Source of the DNA: Methylotenera_A sp963701715
GTDB taxonomy: Bacteria > Pseudomonadota > Gammaproteobacteria > Burkholderiales > Methylophilaceae
DNA length: 64,000 nucleotides
Direction: 5' to 3'
Assembly: GCA_963701715.1 (NCBI GenBank)
Contig: CAVPAX010000008.1
Coordinates: forward strand, 11,336-75,335
How positions within the stretch are numbered: position 1 is the stretch's first letter; every line of letters starts with the position of its first letter. Both the position numbers and the translations under genes were made by a program. The notes under the pieces were generated by a model, which saw nothing but the letters and a program-made list of their open reading frames with translations, did not search any database and had not been told where the DNA came from. Below are positions 14,646-25,894 of the stretch, one piece after another.

Positions 14646-17293
14646 TAGAGCGTTCTAGCAACCTCTACGACCTCGTAAACTTCTAAGATATCGCCAACTT
14701 CAATATCGTTAAAGTTTTTAAGGGATAGTCCGCATTCAAAGTTGTTTTTCACTTCTTTTACATCATCTTTAAAGCGCTTCAGTGAATCCAGCTCGCCAGT
14801 ATGAATAATCACGTTATTTCGCAACACACGTACTTTAGAGTTACGCCTAATCACACCATCCTGTACATAGCAGCCGGCGATTGCGCCAACTTTAGAAATA
14901 CGGAACACTTCGCGCACTTCCACTGTGCCGATCATATTTTCTTTTTGTTCTGGAGCAAGCATGCCGCCAAGTGCAGCTTTTACTTCATCCACTGCTTCAT
15001 AAATAATATTGTAGTAACGTACATCTACACCTAAATTATCAATCAGCTTGCGTGACCCGGCATCAGCACGCACATTAAAACCAATGAGCACGGCATTAGA
15101 AGCACTAGCCAAGTTGACATCGGACTCACTAATCGCACCTACACCGGTATGAATAATGTTTACTTTAACTTCTGAAGTTGAAAGTTTTTGCAAACTGGTC
15201 GCTAACGCTTCGTACGAACCTTGTACATCAGACTTAATAATCAGGTTGAGCGTTTGCACTTCACCTTCAGCCATTTGGTCAAACATATTTTCAAGCTTAG
15301 CGGCCTGCTGTTTTGCCAGTTTAACGTCACGGAACTTGCCAGCACGGAAATTCGCAATCTCACGCGCTTTGCGCTCATCATTAAGCACAATCACCTCTTC
15401 GCCCGCACTAGGCACATCAGACAAACCAAGAATCTCGACTGGAATTGAAGGTCCAGCTTCTTTAATTTCTCTGCCAGATTCATCTAACATCGCCCGCACA
15501 CGCCCAAACGTAGTACCAGCTAAAATCATATCTCCCCGGCGTAATATGCCAGACTGCACCAATATAGTTGAAACCGGGCCGCGTCCTTTATCAAGCCTAC
15601 CTTCAATTACCAAACCCTTGGCCGGAGTATTTTTAGGTGCTTTAAGTTCTAGAACTTCAGCTTGTAATAACACAGCTTCCAACAACTCATCAATACCTTT
15701 GCCAGTTTTAGCCGACACTTCCCTGAACATGGTGTCGCCTCCAAACTCCTCAGGCACCACTTCATGATTGACCAATTCCATTTTTACGCGTTCTGGTTGT
15801 GCCTCTGGCTTATCAATTTTGTTAATCGCAACCACCAACGGCACGCCTGCTGCTTTAGCATGATGAATTGCCTCAATCGTTTGTGGCATTACGCCATCAT
15901 CGGCAGAAACCACCAAAATAACTACGTCAGTCGCTTTTGCACCGCGAGCGCGCATGGCAGTAAATGCCTCGTGGCCTGGCGTATCTAAAAATGTCACCAT
16001 GCCACGTGGCGTTTCAACGTGATATGCGCCGATGTGCTGCGTAATACCGCCCGCCTCACCTGAAGCTACGCGACTGCGACGAATGTAATCTAACAATGAA
16101 GTTTTACCATGATCTACGTGACCCATCACAGTCACTACCGGTGGGCGCTCTTCCATGACCGCTTCTATATGCTCTGCTTCTTCTAGGAATGTTTCAGGGT
16201 CATTCGCTGCAGCAGCTTGCGCCTTATGCCCCATCTCTTCAACCAGAATAATTGCAGTTTCCTGATCAAGCACTTGGTTGATTGTCACCATCATGCCCAT
16301 ACCCATTAACACTTTGATAACCTCTGCAGCTTTTACAGACATTTTGTGTGCCAAATCAGCTACTGAAATTGTCTCAGGCACCAACACCTCATGCACAATG
16401 GGCTCTGTAGGCGCATTAAAAGCATGTTCTTGCTCATCATCATCTTTATGTGATTTATGCTTGCTCTTTGGCGAACGCCAGCCTTGACCAGCGCTAATAT
16501 CTCCGCGCGTTTTTAAGCCACGCTTTTTACTTTCTTTGTCGTTCCAGTCTTTATTATCGCCTTTACCTTTTTTCGCATCTTTCACCGCTGGCTTCGCAGC
16601 ACCTTCTTTAGCAACAGGCTTATGTAACGTGCCTTCCGATAGCTTCGCAGCCTTCGCTTTTGCCGCCTCTGCTTCTGCTATTTTTTTTGCCTCTTCATCA
16701 GCACGTCGCTGCGCTAACTCTTGTTTTTTACGTACATCTTCTGCCTGCATGGCAGCCAAAGCAGCATGGCGTTTAGCCTCCTGCTCCCGCAGTGCAATTT
16801 GTTCCGGAGTTAGCACCTGTTTTTTAATCGTTGTAGATTTTGCTTCTACGGCCGCAACTACTGGCGCGACAGTTTCTACAGCCTCTACAGCGGCTACTTC
16901 TGTCACAGCCACAGGCTCAATCTCTGGCATAGCCGTTTCTATTGACACAACCTCTTCAACCACCAACTCTGGCGGTGGCGCTTCGGACTCTGCCTCGTTG
17001 CGCACCAATACCCGCTTTTTACGCACCTCTACCTGAATAGTACGCGCCTTACCCATACTGTCCGTTTTTTTAATTTCGGTACTGGATTTTCGCGTGAGCG
17101 TGATTTTATTTTTCGGTGCTTGCGCAGCACCATGCTCTTTTCGTAAATACTCCAGCAATGCTGCCTTGTCTGCTTCTTCTAATTTATCATCAACAGCAGA
17201 TTTACTAACACCAGCACTTTTAAGTTGGTCTAGTAGCAAAGCGGTTGGCAAACCTAGCTCTGCGGCGAATTGTGCAACGGTTGTTTGTGCCAT
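14645..17293 (-). CDS. infB: Translation initiation factor IF-2
   Basis: IF-2 is an 882-residue GTPase that brings fMet-tRNA to the 30S subunit and promotes subunit joining. The N-terminal IF2_N module (1-~55) is followed by a long Ala/Glu/Lys-rich low-complexity linker and a second IF2_N module near 305-355. The G domain follows with GHVDHGKTSLLD, DTPGHEAF and NKID motifs, and then domains II-IV ending VYEVVEVARTL. Length is normal for betaproteobacteria. It lies between nusA and rbfA; the gap to nusA is 60 bases. Confidence 0.98.
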   Translation of the reverse strand: MAQTTVAQFAAELGLPTALLLDQLKSAGVSKSAVDDKLEEADKAALLEYLRKEHGAAQAPKNKITLTRKSSTEIKKTDSMGKARTIQVEVRKKRVLVRNEAESEAPPPELVVEEVVSIETAMPEIEPVAVTEVAAVEAVETVAPVVAAVEAKSTTIKKQVLTPEQIALREQEAKRHAALAAMQAEDVRKKQELAQRRADEEAKKIAEAEAAKAKAAKLSEGTLHKPVAKEGAAKPAVKDAKKGKGDNKDWNDKESKKRGLKTRGDISAGQGWRSPKSKHKSHKDDDEQEHAFNAPTEPIVHEVLVPETISVADLAHKMSVKAAEVIKVLMGMGMMVTINQVLDQETAIILVEEMGHKAQAAAANDPETFLEEAEHIEAVMEERPPVVTVMGHVDHGKTSLLDYIRRSRVASGEAGGITQHIGAYHVETPRGMVTFLDTPGHEAFTAMRARGAKATDVVILVVSADDGVMPQTIEAIHHAKAAGVPLVVAINKIDKPEAQPERVKMELVNHEVVPEEFGGDTMFREVSAKTGKGIDELLEAVLLQAEVLELKAPKNTPAKGLVIEGRLDKGRGPVSTILVQSGILRRGDMILAGTTFGRVRAMLDESGREIKEAGPSIPVEILGLSDVPSAGEEVIVLNDERKAREIANFRAGKFRDVKLAKQQAAKLENMFDQMAEGEVQTLNLIIKSDVQGSYEALATSLQKLSTSEVKVNIIHTGVGAISESDVNLASASNAVLIGFNVRADAGSRKLIDNLGVDVRYYNIIYEAVDEVKAALGGMLAPEQKENMIGTVEVREVFRISKVGAIAGCYVQDGVIRRNSKVRVLRNNVIIHTGELDSLKRFKDDVKEVKNNFECGLSLKNFNDIEVGDILEVYEVVEVARTL

Positions 17294-17353
17294 TTACTGT
17301 ACCTGTCTTTCCACTTTGATTCTCTTTGCTTTCTCTACTAAAACCTTAGTTTT

Positions 17354-18820
17354 TTATTTAAACCAAGGCGCACGTGCCGCCATAATCAAGGTCTTAGCAC
17401 GCTCTGCATCCATATTGGACAACTCTACTAACTCATCTACAGCCAATTCAGCCAAATCTTCCATTGTGGCAATGCCTTTAGAAGCCAATAAATGCGCAGT
17501 CTTATCATCCATACCTTCCATTGCAAGCAGATCTTCTGCAGCCTCTTCTACTTTTTCCTCTTTAGCAATCGCTTCTGTAAGCAGGGCAGCACGCGCACGC
17601 GAGCGGAGTTCGTTAATCGTTTCTTCGTCAAACGCATCAATCTCAGCCATTTCTGCAAGTGGCACATAAGCAATTTCTTCTAATGTGCTAAAGCCTTCCT
17701 GCACCAGGATATCAGCCACCTCTTCATCCACGTCCAGTTTTTCCATAAACAAATGGCTTACGCTGGCATATTCATCCTGGTTTTTCTTGGCAGCTTCTTC
17801 TTCAGTCAGAATATTTAAAGTCCATCCTGTGAGCTCAGAAGCTAAACGTACGTTTTGACCACTACGGCCAATTGCTAATGCCAATTGTTCCTCGTTTACC
17901 ACCACATCCATACTGTGTGCATCTTCGTCCACCACAATACTGGAAACCTCTGCGGGCGCCATCGCATTAATTACAAATTGCGCAGGCTCCATACTCCAAA
18001 GCACAATATCTACGCGCTCGCCAGCCAATTCACTGGTCACCGCTTGCACGCGGGAACCACGCATTCCTACACAAGTGCCGACTGGATCCAAGCGCTGGTC
18101 ATTAGTTTTAACCGCAATCTTTGAACGCAAACCAGGGTCACGTGCTGCTGATTTAATTTCCAGCAAGCCTTCTTCAATTTCCGGCACTTCCAGCTCGAAT
18201 AAACGCTTCAAAAACTCTGGTGCAATACGTGACAAAATCAATTGCGGGCCACGGCCACTACGCTCAATACGTGACAAATAGGCACGTACGCGATCGCCCA
18301 CACGTAGATTCTCTTTTGGAATCATTGCTTCTCGTGGCAATAAACATTCGATGCGACCTACTTCAATAAGCGCATTACCTTTTTCCATCCGCTTGATCAC
18401 GCCCGTAACTAAATTTTCATTGCGTGCTAAAAAGTCCTCTAGAATTTGCTCGCGTTCAGCTTCGCGCACTTTTTGCAGAATCACTTGCTTAGCGGCTTGT
18501 GCACCAATACGGCCGAATTCAATGCTTTCTAGCGGCTCCTCGTAATAATCGCCAATTTGGCGGCCTTTGGCACGCTCATCCTCTTCATCAAACTGGTAAG
18601 CTGAATTTTCCAGTAAATCGTATTCCACATACTGCCAACGTCTAAACGTTTCATATTCACCGGTTTCACGATTAATCGATACGCGAATATCTGCATTTTC
18701 ATCATATTTTTTCTTAGTTGCAGAAGCCAATGCAAGCTCTAGTGCAGTAAAAATTACCTCTTTACTCACGTTTTTCTCGTGAGCCAAGGCATCCACCAAT
18801 AATAAAATTTCACGACTCAT
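17354..18820 (-). CDS. nusA: Transcription termination/antitermination factor NusA
   Basis: NusA (488 residues) binds RNA polymerase and RNA to modulate pausing, termination and rrn antitermination. Domains are the N-terminal polymerase-binding region (1-~125), S1 (~135-200), KH1 and KH2 (with VGMRGSRVQAV and AIGRSGQNVRLASEL), and two acidic C-terminal repeats (EEVADILVQEGFSTLEEIA and the DKTAHLLASKGIATMEDLA copy). ATG 18820 follows GGAG at 8 bases and is preferred over the in-frame ATG four codons upstream. It lies between rimP and infB. Confidence 0.98.
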   Translation of the reverse strand: MSREILLLVDALAHEKNVSKEVIFTALELALASATKKKYDENADIRVSINRETGEYETFRRWQYVEYDLLENSAYQFDEEDERAKGRQIGDYYEEPLESIEFGRIGAQAAKQVILQKVREAEREQILEDFLARNENLVTGVIKRMEKGNALIEVGRIECLLPREAMIPKENLRVGDRVRAYLSRIERSGRGPQLILSRIAPEFLKRLFELEVPEIEEGLLEIKSAARDPGLRSKIAVKTNDQRLDPVGTCVGMRGSRVQAVTSELAGERVDIVLWSMEPAQFVINAMAPAEVSSIVVDEDAHSMDVVVNEEQLALAIGRSGQNVRLASELTGWTLNILTEEEAAKKNQDEYASVSHLFMEKLDVDEEVADILVQEGFSTLEEIAYVPLAEMAEIDAFDEETINELRSRARAALLTEAIAKEEKVEEAAEDLLAMEGMDDKTAHLLASKGIATMEDLAELAVDELVELSNMDAERAKTLIMAARAPWFK

Positions 18821-18871
18821 TGCAATCTCCAACTATCAATATATATTCTAAACTATCGTTATTATTTCAAA

Positions 18872-19357
18872 CTAAAATACCGGGCTTAAACGTGCTTTAT
18901 CAATGTTGCTTAGGGCCAATTTGTAGACAACGCCCTCAAATTCCAGCAGCACATTGCCATTTTCCACGCCTTTTAATATACCCAAAAAAGATTTACGCGG
19001 TAGCGTTGTATCTGTCGCATTAGCACTTTCATCTTTTATACCCACACGCAACTTAATTTGCGCCCGCTCATCCGTAAACCGCACAAAATCTTTTTCCTTT
19101 TTAAGCACCCTATCCATGCCTGCGGAGGACACCTCAAGCCGGTCATAATCCACATCATGCTCCACTGTCAGTACGTTACCTAGCTGGTTGCTTACCAATA
19201 CGCAGTCGTCAATATTCACGCTATCTTTAGTATCTCTTGGGTTGAGTTTATCGATGAATACGCGAAGTAATTTACCTCGATTCGAAATCTCGAGATCCAC
19301 CAGCTCGAACCCAAGTTGAGCTACAGTCTTTTCAATTAATCCGTGCAAATCCTGCAT
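18872..19357 (-). CDS. rimP: Ribosome maturation factor RimP
   Basis: RimP (161 residues) assists 30S subunit assembly. The sequence shows LGFELVDLEISNRGKLLRVFID, the CVLVSNQLGNVLTVE segment (usual CxxVSRxIxxxLD) and YDRLEVSSAGMDRVL (usual Y.LEVSSPGLDRPL), so it fits the family with some drift. ATG 19357 follows GAGG; an in-frame ATG five codons upstream is less well placed. It is the first gene of the nusA-infB operon. Confidence 0.95.
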   Translation of the reverse strand: MQDLHGLIEKTVAQLGFELVDLEISNRGKLLRVFIDKLNPRDTKDSVNIDDCVLVSNQLGNVLTVEHDVDYDRLEVSSAGMDRVLKKEKDFVRFTDERAQIKLRVGIKDESANATDTTLPRKSFLGILKGVENGNVLLEFEGVVYKLALSNIDKARLSPVF

Positions 19358-19406
19358 TAAAACTAACCTCAAACATAATCTTTGACTCTACATACCGAGC
19401 AGAAAC

Positions 19407-19428
19407 AAAAAATGGGCATAAAGCCCAT
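19407..19428 (-). terminator. Intrinsic terminator upstream of rimP
   Basis: On the minus strand ATGGGC/GCCCAT forms a 6-bp stem followed by six T residues. It lies just after the promoter-like sequence at 19443-19450 and about 50 bases before the rimP start. It could end rRNA readthrough or attenuate the rimP operon. Confidence 0.65.
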
Positions 19429-19442
19429 CGAATCATTGGCTT

Positions 19443-19450
19443 ATTATACC
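19443..19450 (-). promoter_or_regulatory. Putative extended -10 promoter for rimP-nusA-infB
   Basis: On the minus strand TGGTATAAT matches an extended -10 element. A weak TTCAAT lies 16 bases upstream. The predicted start point would sit only a few bases before the hairpin at 19428. Confidence 0.4.
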
Positions 19451-19499
19451 AATAAATTCAAGCAATTGAAATGCATGTGAAGTATGCGGTGCAAATTAA

Positions 19500-19529
19500 T
19501 AAGCCTCATCACTTTCGTCATGAGGCTTA
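19500..19529 (-). terminator. rRNA operon terminator hairpin
   Basis: A perfect 10-bp stem TAAGCCTCAT/ATGAGGCTTA with a 10-base loop lies 16 bases after the 5S gene. On the minus strand it is followed by TTAATTT. With the hairpin at 19407-19428 it forms a tandem pair. Confidence 0.75.
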
Positions 19530-19545
19530 ATAATTTAAATAAAAG

Positions 19546-19659
19546 CTTGGCGGTGACCTACTTTCGCATGCGAAGAGCATACTATCATTGGCGCTGGTTC
19601 GTTTCACGGCCCTGTTCGAGATGGGAAGGGGTGGGTCCAAACCGCTATGGCCGCCAAGC
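19546..19659 (-). rRNA. rrf: 5S ribosomal RNA
   Basis: About 114 nt are bounded by complementary ends GCTTGGCGG/CCGCCAAGC. The interior contains the typical GGTTTGGACCCACCCCTTCC and TCGAACAGGGCCGTGAAACG segments on the minus strand. It is the last gene of the rRNA operon. Confidence 0.96.
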
Positions 19660-20177
19660 ATAACTGGTATCACTGATGCGGTTTCCATCAGCAGAAATGC
19701 TGTGTTGCCGTCCCGATTTTCATCGAGGCGTCTGTAACAAACTGGAAGAAGTAAAGATTTATGGTCGGTATTGATTACATTGTCTTGCTTTAGATCTAAC
19801 CTGGCGTCTTTCGGCTTTTAGGCCTCAAGTCTTAAGGTTATAGGATCAAGCCTCACGGGCAATTAGTATCAGTTAGCTTAACGCATTACTGCGCTTCCAC
19901 ACCTGACCTATCAACGTCCTGGTCTCGAACGACCCTTTAGCGAGCTTAAAGCTCGGGCAAGTCTCATCTTGAGGCGAGTTTCACGCTTAGATGCTTTCAG
20001 CGTTTATCTCTTCCACACTTAGCTACCCAGCGATACCATTGGCATGATAACTGGTCCACCAGCGGTGTGTCCACTCCGGTCCTCTCGTACTAGGAGCAGG
20101 TCCCCTCAAACTTGCAGCGCCCACGGCAGATAGGGACCAAACTGTCTCACGACGTTTTAAACCCAGCTCACGTACCA

Positions 20178-20210
<33 letters not shown>

Positions 20211-20215
20211 GGCTA

Positions 20216-20258
<43 letters not shown>

Positions 20259-20284
20259 CCCGTCGATATGAACTCTTGGGAGGA

Positions 20285-20358
<74 letters not shown>

Positions 20359-20462
20359 TGACCTGCTTTCGCACCTGCTCGACCTGTCCGTCTCGCAGTC
20401 AAGCAACCTTATGCCATTGCACTATCAGTACGATTTCCGACCGTACCTAGGTTACCTTCGCA

Positions 20463-20507
<45 letters not shown>

Positions 20508-20661
20508 TACCATACACGGTCCCCAGTCCAGATTATGGACCTAGGTTAGAACCTCAACAACATCAGGGTGGTATTTCAAGGTTGACTCCACGACATCTAG
20601 CGACGCCGCTTCATAGTCTCCCACCTATCCTACACAAATCTTGTCAAAGTCCAATGTAAAG

Positions 20662-20693
<32 letters not shown>

Positions 20694-20774
20694 AGCCGCG
20701 GGTAGATTGCATCTTCACAAACATTTCAACTTCGCTGAGTCCCGAGAGGAGACAGTGTGGCCATCGTTACGCCA

Positions 20775-20848
<74 letters not shown>

Positions 20849-21548
20849 TGGGACTTCAATCAAGAGCTTGCACCCCATCATTTAATCTTCCAGCACCGGG
20901 CAGGCGTCACACCCTATACGTCCACTTTCGTGTTTGCAGAGTGCTGTGTTTTTATTAAACAGTCGCAGCCACCTTTTCACTGCAACCCCATCACGCTTCT
21001 AGAGCAAGTCTATACACGTTACCGGGGCGCACCTTCTCCCGAAGTTACGGTGCTAATTTGCCGAGTTCCTTCTCCCGGGTTCTCTCAAGCGCCTTAGAAT
21101 TCTCATCCTGCCCACCTGTGTCGGTTTGCGGTACGGTCTTATACAACTGAAGCTTAGTGGCTTTTCTTGGAAGCTTGGTATCAATCACTTCGTGCACAAG
21201 TGCACTCGTTATCACGCCTCGTCATTGACCCTCCGGATTTGCCTAAAGGATCTGACTACACGCTTGAACCGGGACATCCAACACCCGGCTGACCTAACCT
21301 TCTCCGTCCCCACATCGCATTGTATAGAGGTACAGGAATATTAACCTGTTTCCCATCAGCTACGCATCTCTGCCTCACCTTAGGGGCCGACTCACCCTGC
21401 GCCGATGAACGTTGCGCAGGAAACCTTGGGCTTTCGGCGAGGGTGCTTTTCACACCCTTTATCGCTACTCATGTCAGCATTCGCACTTCTGATACCTCCA
21501 GCATCCCTCACAGAACACCTTCGCAGGCCTACAGAACGCTCTCCTACC

Positions 21549-21679
21549 ATGCACATGCTCATTTAAATACACTCTGTCTTGCCACTTTCGACTCGACTTT
21601 GATGATACGCTTTGACGCGTCATGCACTTGCGTGCCTGTGCGCCAGCTTCATCGAATGCACTTAAAAGAGCATGTGCAT
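21549..21679 (-). other. 23S intervening sequence at helix 45
   Basis: A perfect 12-bp stem, ATGCACATGCTC at 21549-21560 with GAGCATGTGCAT at 21668-21679, encloses about 107 nt where normal 23S genes have a short loop (ATGCACATAAAGTGCAT type). Corrected for the first insertion, the position is about nucleotide 1160, helix 45, a known IVS site. The interior contains further short hairpins. RNase III cutting would fragment the rRNA. Confidence 0.85.
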
Positions 21680-21756
21680 CCGAAGCTTCGGTTACGTGCT
21701 TAGCCCCGTTACATCTTCCGCGCAGGACGACTCGACCAGTGAGCTATTACGCTTTC

Positions 21757-21788
<32 letters not shown>

Positions 21789-22290
21789 TGGCTGTCTATG
21801 CCTTCCCACTTCGTTTTCCACTTAGCACGTCATTTGGGACCTTAGCTGTCGGTCTGGGTTGTTTCCCTCTTGACCACGGACGTTAGCACCCATGGTCTGT
21901 CTCCCGTAATTGCATTTCTCAGTATTCGGAGTTTGCAATGAGTTGGTAAGATCTTATGATCCCCCTAGTCATAACAGTGCTCTACCCCCGAGAATGATTT
22001 ACGAGGCACTACCTAAATAGTTTTCGGAGAGAACCAGCTATTTCCAAGTTTGTTTAGCCTTTCACCCCTATCCACAGCTCATCCCCAAATTTTTCAACAT
22101 TTGTGGGTTCGGACCTCCAGTACCTGTTACGGCACCTTCATCCTGGCCATGGATAGATCACTTGGTTTCGGGTCTACACCCAGCAACTAGACGCCCTATT
22201 CGGACTCGCTTTCGCTACGCCTCCCCTATCGGTTAAGCTTGCTACTGAATGTAAGTCGCTGACCCATTATACAAAAGGTACGCAGTCACC

Positions 22291-22445
22291 CCTGCTTAAT
22301 AAACCCTCAAGGGGTTTATTAAGCAGTGCTGCACATCGCTACGCGATGCGTCACCCTACTCTTTCACTCCCCTCTAAAAGTCTTTTGATGCGTCTCGCGC
22401 TTCGCGCTCGGGCATCTAAAAAACCTTAAAGGCTCATTAAGCAGG
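22291..22445 (-). other. 23S intervening sequence at helix 25
   Basis: A 10-bp outer stem, CCTGCTTAAT at 22291-22300 with ATTAAGCAGG at 22436-22445, encloses ~135 nt at about nucleotide 540 of 23S, helix 25, the other classic IVS site. Inside are a 13-bp hairpin GCTTAATAAACCC/GGGTTTATTAAGC (22294-22324) and the small hairpin CATCGC/GCGATG. The inner hairpin uses the same bases as the outer stem, so two folds compete. Confidence 0.87.
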
Positions 22446-23240
22446 GGCTCCCACTGTTTGTATGCATACGGTTTCAGGATCTATTTCACTCCCCTCCCGG
22501 GGTTCTTTTCGCCTTTCCCTCACGGTACTGGTTCACTATCGGTCGATTACGAGTATTTAGCCTTGGAGGATGGTCCCCCCATGTTCAGACAAGGTTTCTC
22601 GTGCCCCGCCCTACTTGTCGTTACCCTAGTTCCACACACGGGATTTCGTATAAGGGGCTATCACCCTCTATGGCCGGACTTTCCATTCCGTTCTACTATC
22701 GCATGTGCTAAAAATAACAGGCTGTTCCATGTTCGCTCGCCACTACTTACGGAATCTCGGTTGATTTCTTTTCCTCGAGCTACTTAGATGTTTCAGTTCA
22801 CTCGGTTCGCTACCGTCTCCCTATATATTCAGGAGCGGTTACCCTTGCGGGTGGGTTTCCCCATTCGGACATGTCCGGATCAAAGCTTATTTGCCAGCTC
22901 CCCGAACCTTTTCGCAGGCTATCACGTCCTTCATCGCCTGTAATCGCCAAGGCATCCACCATATGCACTTATTCACTTGATCCTATAACGTTAAAACCTG
23001 AACCCTTTTAAATCCAGATCTCGCGACGCATGAGACGTCCGCTATAGGTTTTCTAAAGCAACTTCGTGAGCACTGCAAGGTTGTACAGTACTCACTGGTT
23101 TATTTCACTTACATTTGTTTTAAGAACTTTCATTCTTGAAACTCATGCGAGCAAAATGTTTCGATTTTGCAATCAATTACTACCCATTTGAACACATCAA
23201 CCTCATCACAAAGTTGTGTGTTCTCTTTACTTCTTCCATT

Positions 23241-23253
23241 TTGTTAAAGATCA
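23241..23253 (-). promoter_or_regulatory. boxA-like antitermination element in the 16S-23S spacer
   Basis: On the minus strand TGATCTTTAACAA differs by one base from the leader boxA at 25440-25452 and lies between tRNA-Ala and 23S. The rest of the 22984-23356 spacer contains the 23S processing stem and nothing else that can be named. Confidence 0.7.
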
Positions 23254-23356
23254 GTCCAGCTAAAAGCCAGAAGTCAATGTCATCAACATGACATTCACTG
23301 CTAACTTCTTACATCAAAGTGGCCCCTTATCCCATATATCTTGTTACCCAAGATAA

Positions 23357-23432
23357 TGGTGGAGGATGACGGGATCGAACCGACGACCCCCTGCTTGCAA
23401 AGCAGGTGCTCTCCCAGCTGAGCTAATCCCCC
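23357..23432 (-). tRNA. tRNA-Ala (TGC)
   Basis: A 76-nt cloverleaf on the minus strand has anticodon TGC (loop TTTGCAA), acceptor GGGGGAT and an encoded CCA. It is the second spacer tRNA of the rRNA operon. Confidence 0.97.
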
Positions 23433-23449
23433 ATTGTTTCAGGTGAATC

Positions 23450-23526
23450 TGGTGGGTCTGGTTGGGCTCGAACCAACGACCCCCGCCTTATCAAGACGGT
23501 GCTCTAACCAGCTGAGCTACAGACCC
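23450..23526 (-). tRNA. tRNA-Ile (GAT)
   Basis: A 77-nt cloverleaf on the minus strand has anticodon GAT (loop TTGATAA), acceptor GGGTCTG and an encoded CCA. It is the first spacer tRNA, immediately after 16S. Confidence 0.97.
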
Positions 23527-23601
23527 TTAAGGCCAATCTTTGATGTTGCTTCGTGTTAAACGACTGATAAGTGTGAATGTTTGTAGCCAAGAACTGTTCT
23601 C

Positions 23602-25141
<1,540 letters not shown>

Positions 25142-25439
25142 TTTAATATGACTATTACTTTTTCCTCTTGCGAGGTGGTATTTCGCTTTGCTTTATTCAC
25201 CTAATGATAATTAGATGAAGTACTCAAATTCATTTCAAGGTGTGTCTTGTCAATCGCTTTGTTTAACCAAAGCGACCTATTTACATACTTGTCATAAATC
25301 TAAGTGTAAGCATTTGTTATCTCGAGTCTTACTTAAACCAAACAACAAAACATTCTCGCTTTCTTAACGAAAGCCAGCATTTGTCGCGTCTAAGTAATGT
25401 GTCTCAACCACAAACACCCACACTTATCAGTCGTTCATT

Positions 25440-25452
25440 TTGTTAAAGAGCA
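25440..25452 (-). promoter_or_regulatory. boxA antitermination element in the rrn leader
   Basis: On the minus strand TGCTCTTTAACAA is identical to the E. coli rrn boxA, which binds NusB/S10 to load the antitermination complex. It lies about 300 bases before 16S and 40 bases after promoter P2. Confidence 0.85.
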
Positions 25453-25489
25453 GTACCAAATAATTACTAATAATTTTGGCGAAGCGCGC

Positions 25490-25517
25490 ATTATACAGAG
25501 CTTTTTAGGCTGGTCAA
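25490..25517 (-). promoter_or_regulatory. rRNA operon promoter P2
   Basis: On the minus strand TTGACC and TATAAT are separated by 16 bp, followed by the GC-rich discriminator GCGCGC typical of promoters under stringent control. Confidence 0.85.
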
Positions 25518-25601
25518 GATTAAATTTGAAACATTTTTAATTTAATTCTTAAACCGTAATTGGCTTAACGCTTTTCGCCTGAATTTCAAGCGAAGGCGCG
25601 C

Positions 25602-25629
25602 ATTTTACAGAGGTTATGCAATTGGTCAA
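25602..25629 (-). promoter_or_regulatory. rRNA operon promoter P1
   Basis: On the minus strand TTGACC and TAAAAT are separated by 16 bp and followed by the same GCGCGC discriminator, 112 bp upstream of P2. The remaining 25630-25894 sequence is AT-rich with no supportable gene; a short ORF there has no features. Confidence 0.8.
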
Positions 25630-25894
25630 GCCGAAATTTGAGAATTTACAAAATTGTTACATATGCAAACATTAAAACCGTGCCAAAGTAATCCATTTCG
25701 TAGGTTCGCTGAACCGGATCAATCTTTACTGGTGCTAATGCATAGTCAAGTACATATCCTGAATACTACTAATGATTACCTAACTACTTACAAGCACATA
25801 GCCCGAAAGGGCCATAGATTCTCGAGCCATAATCTATACAATGTTAGTGCTTAAAAAGTTATTTTTACTTGTCATAAAGTTGCTAAAAAAATAA

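Noticed and set aside
16278..17669. Long plus-strand ORFs opposite infB and nusA
   Set aside because: They are antisense shadows of Ala/Glu/Lys-rich coding sequence and show Ser/Ala-rich composition typical of such shadows.
25654..25854. 66-codon ORF upstream of the lytic transglycosylase
   Set aside because: It lies in AT-rich promoter territory of the rRNA operon with no protein-like pattern.
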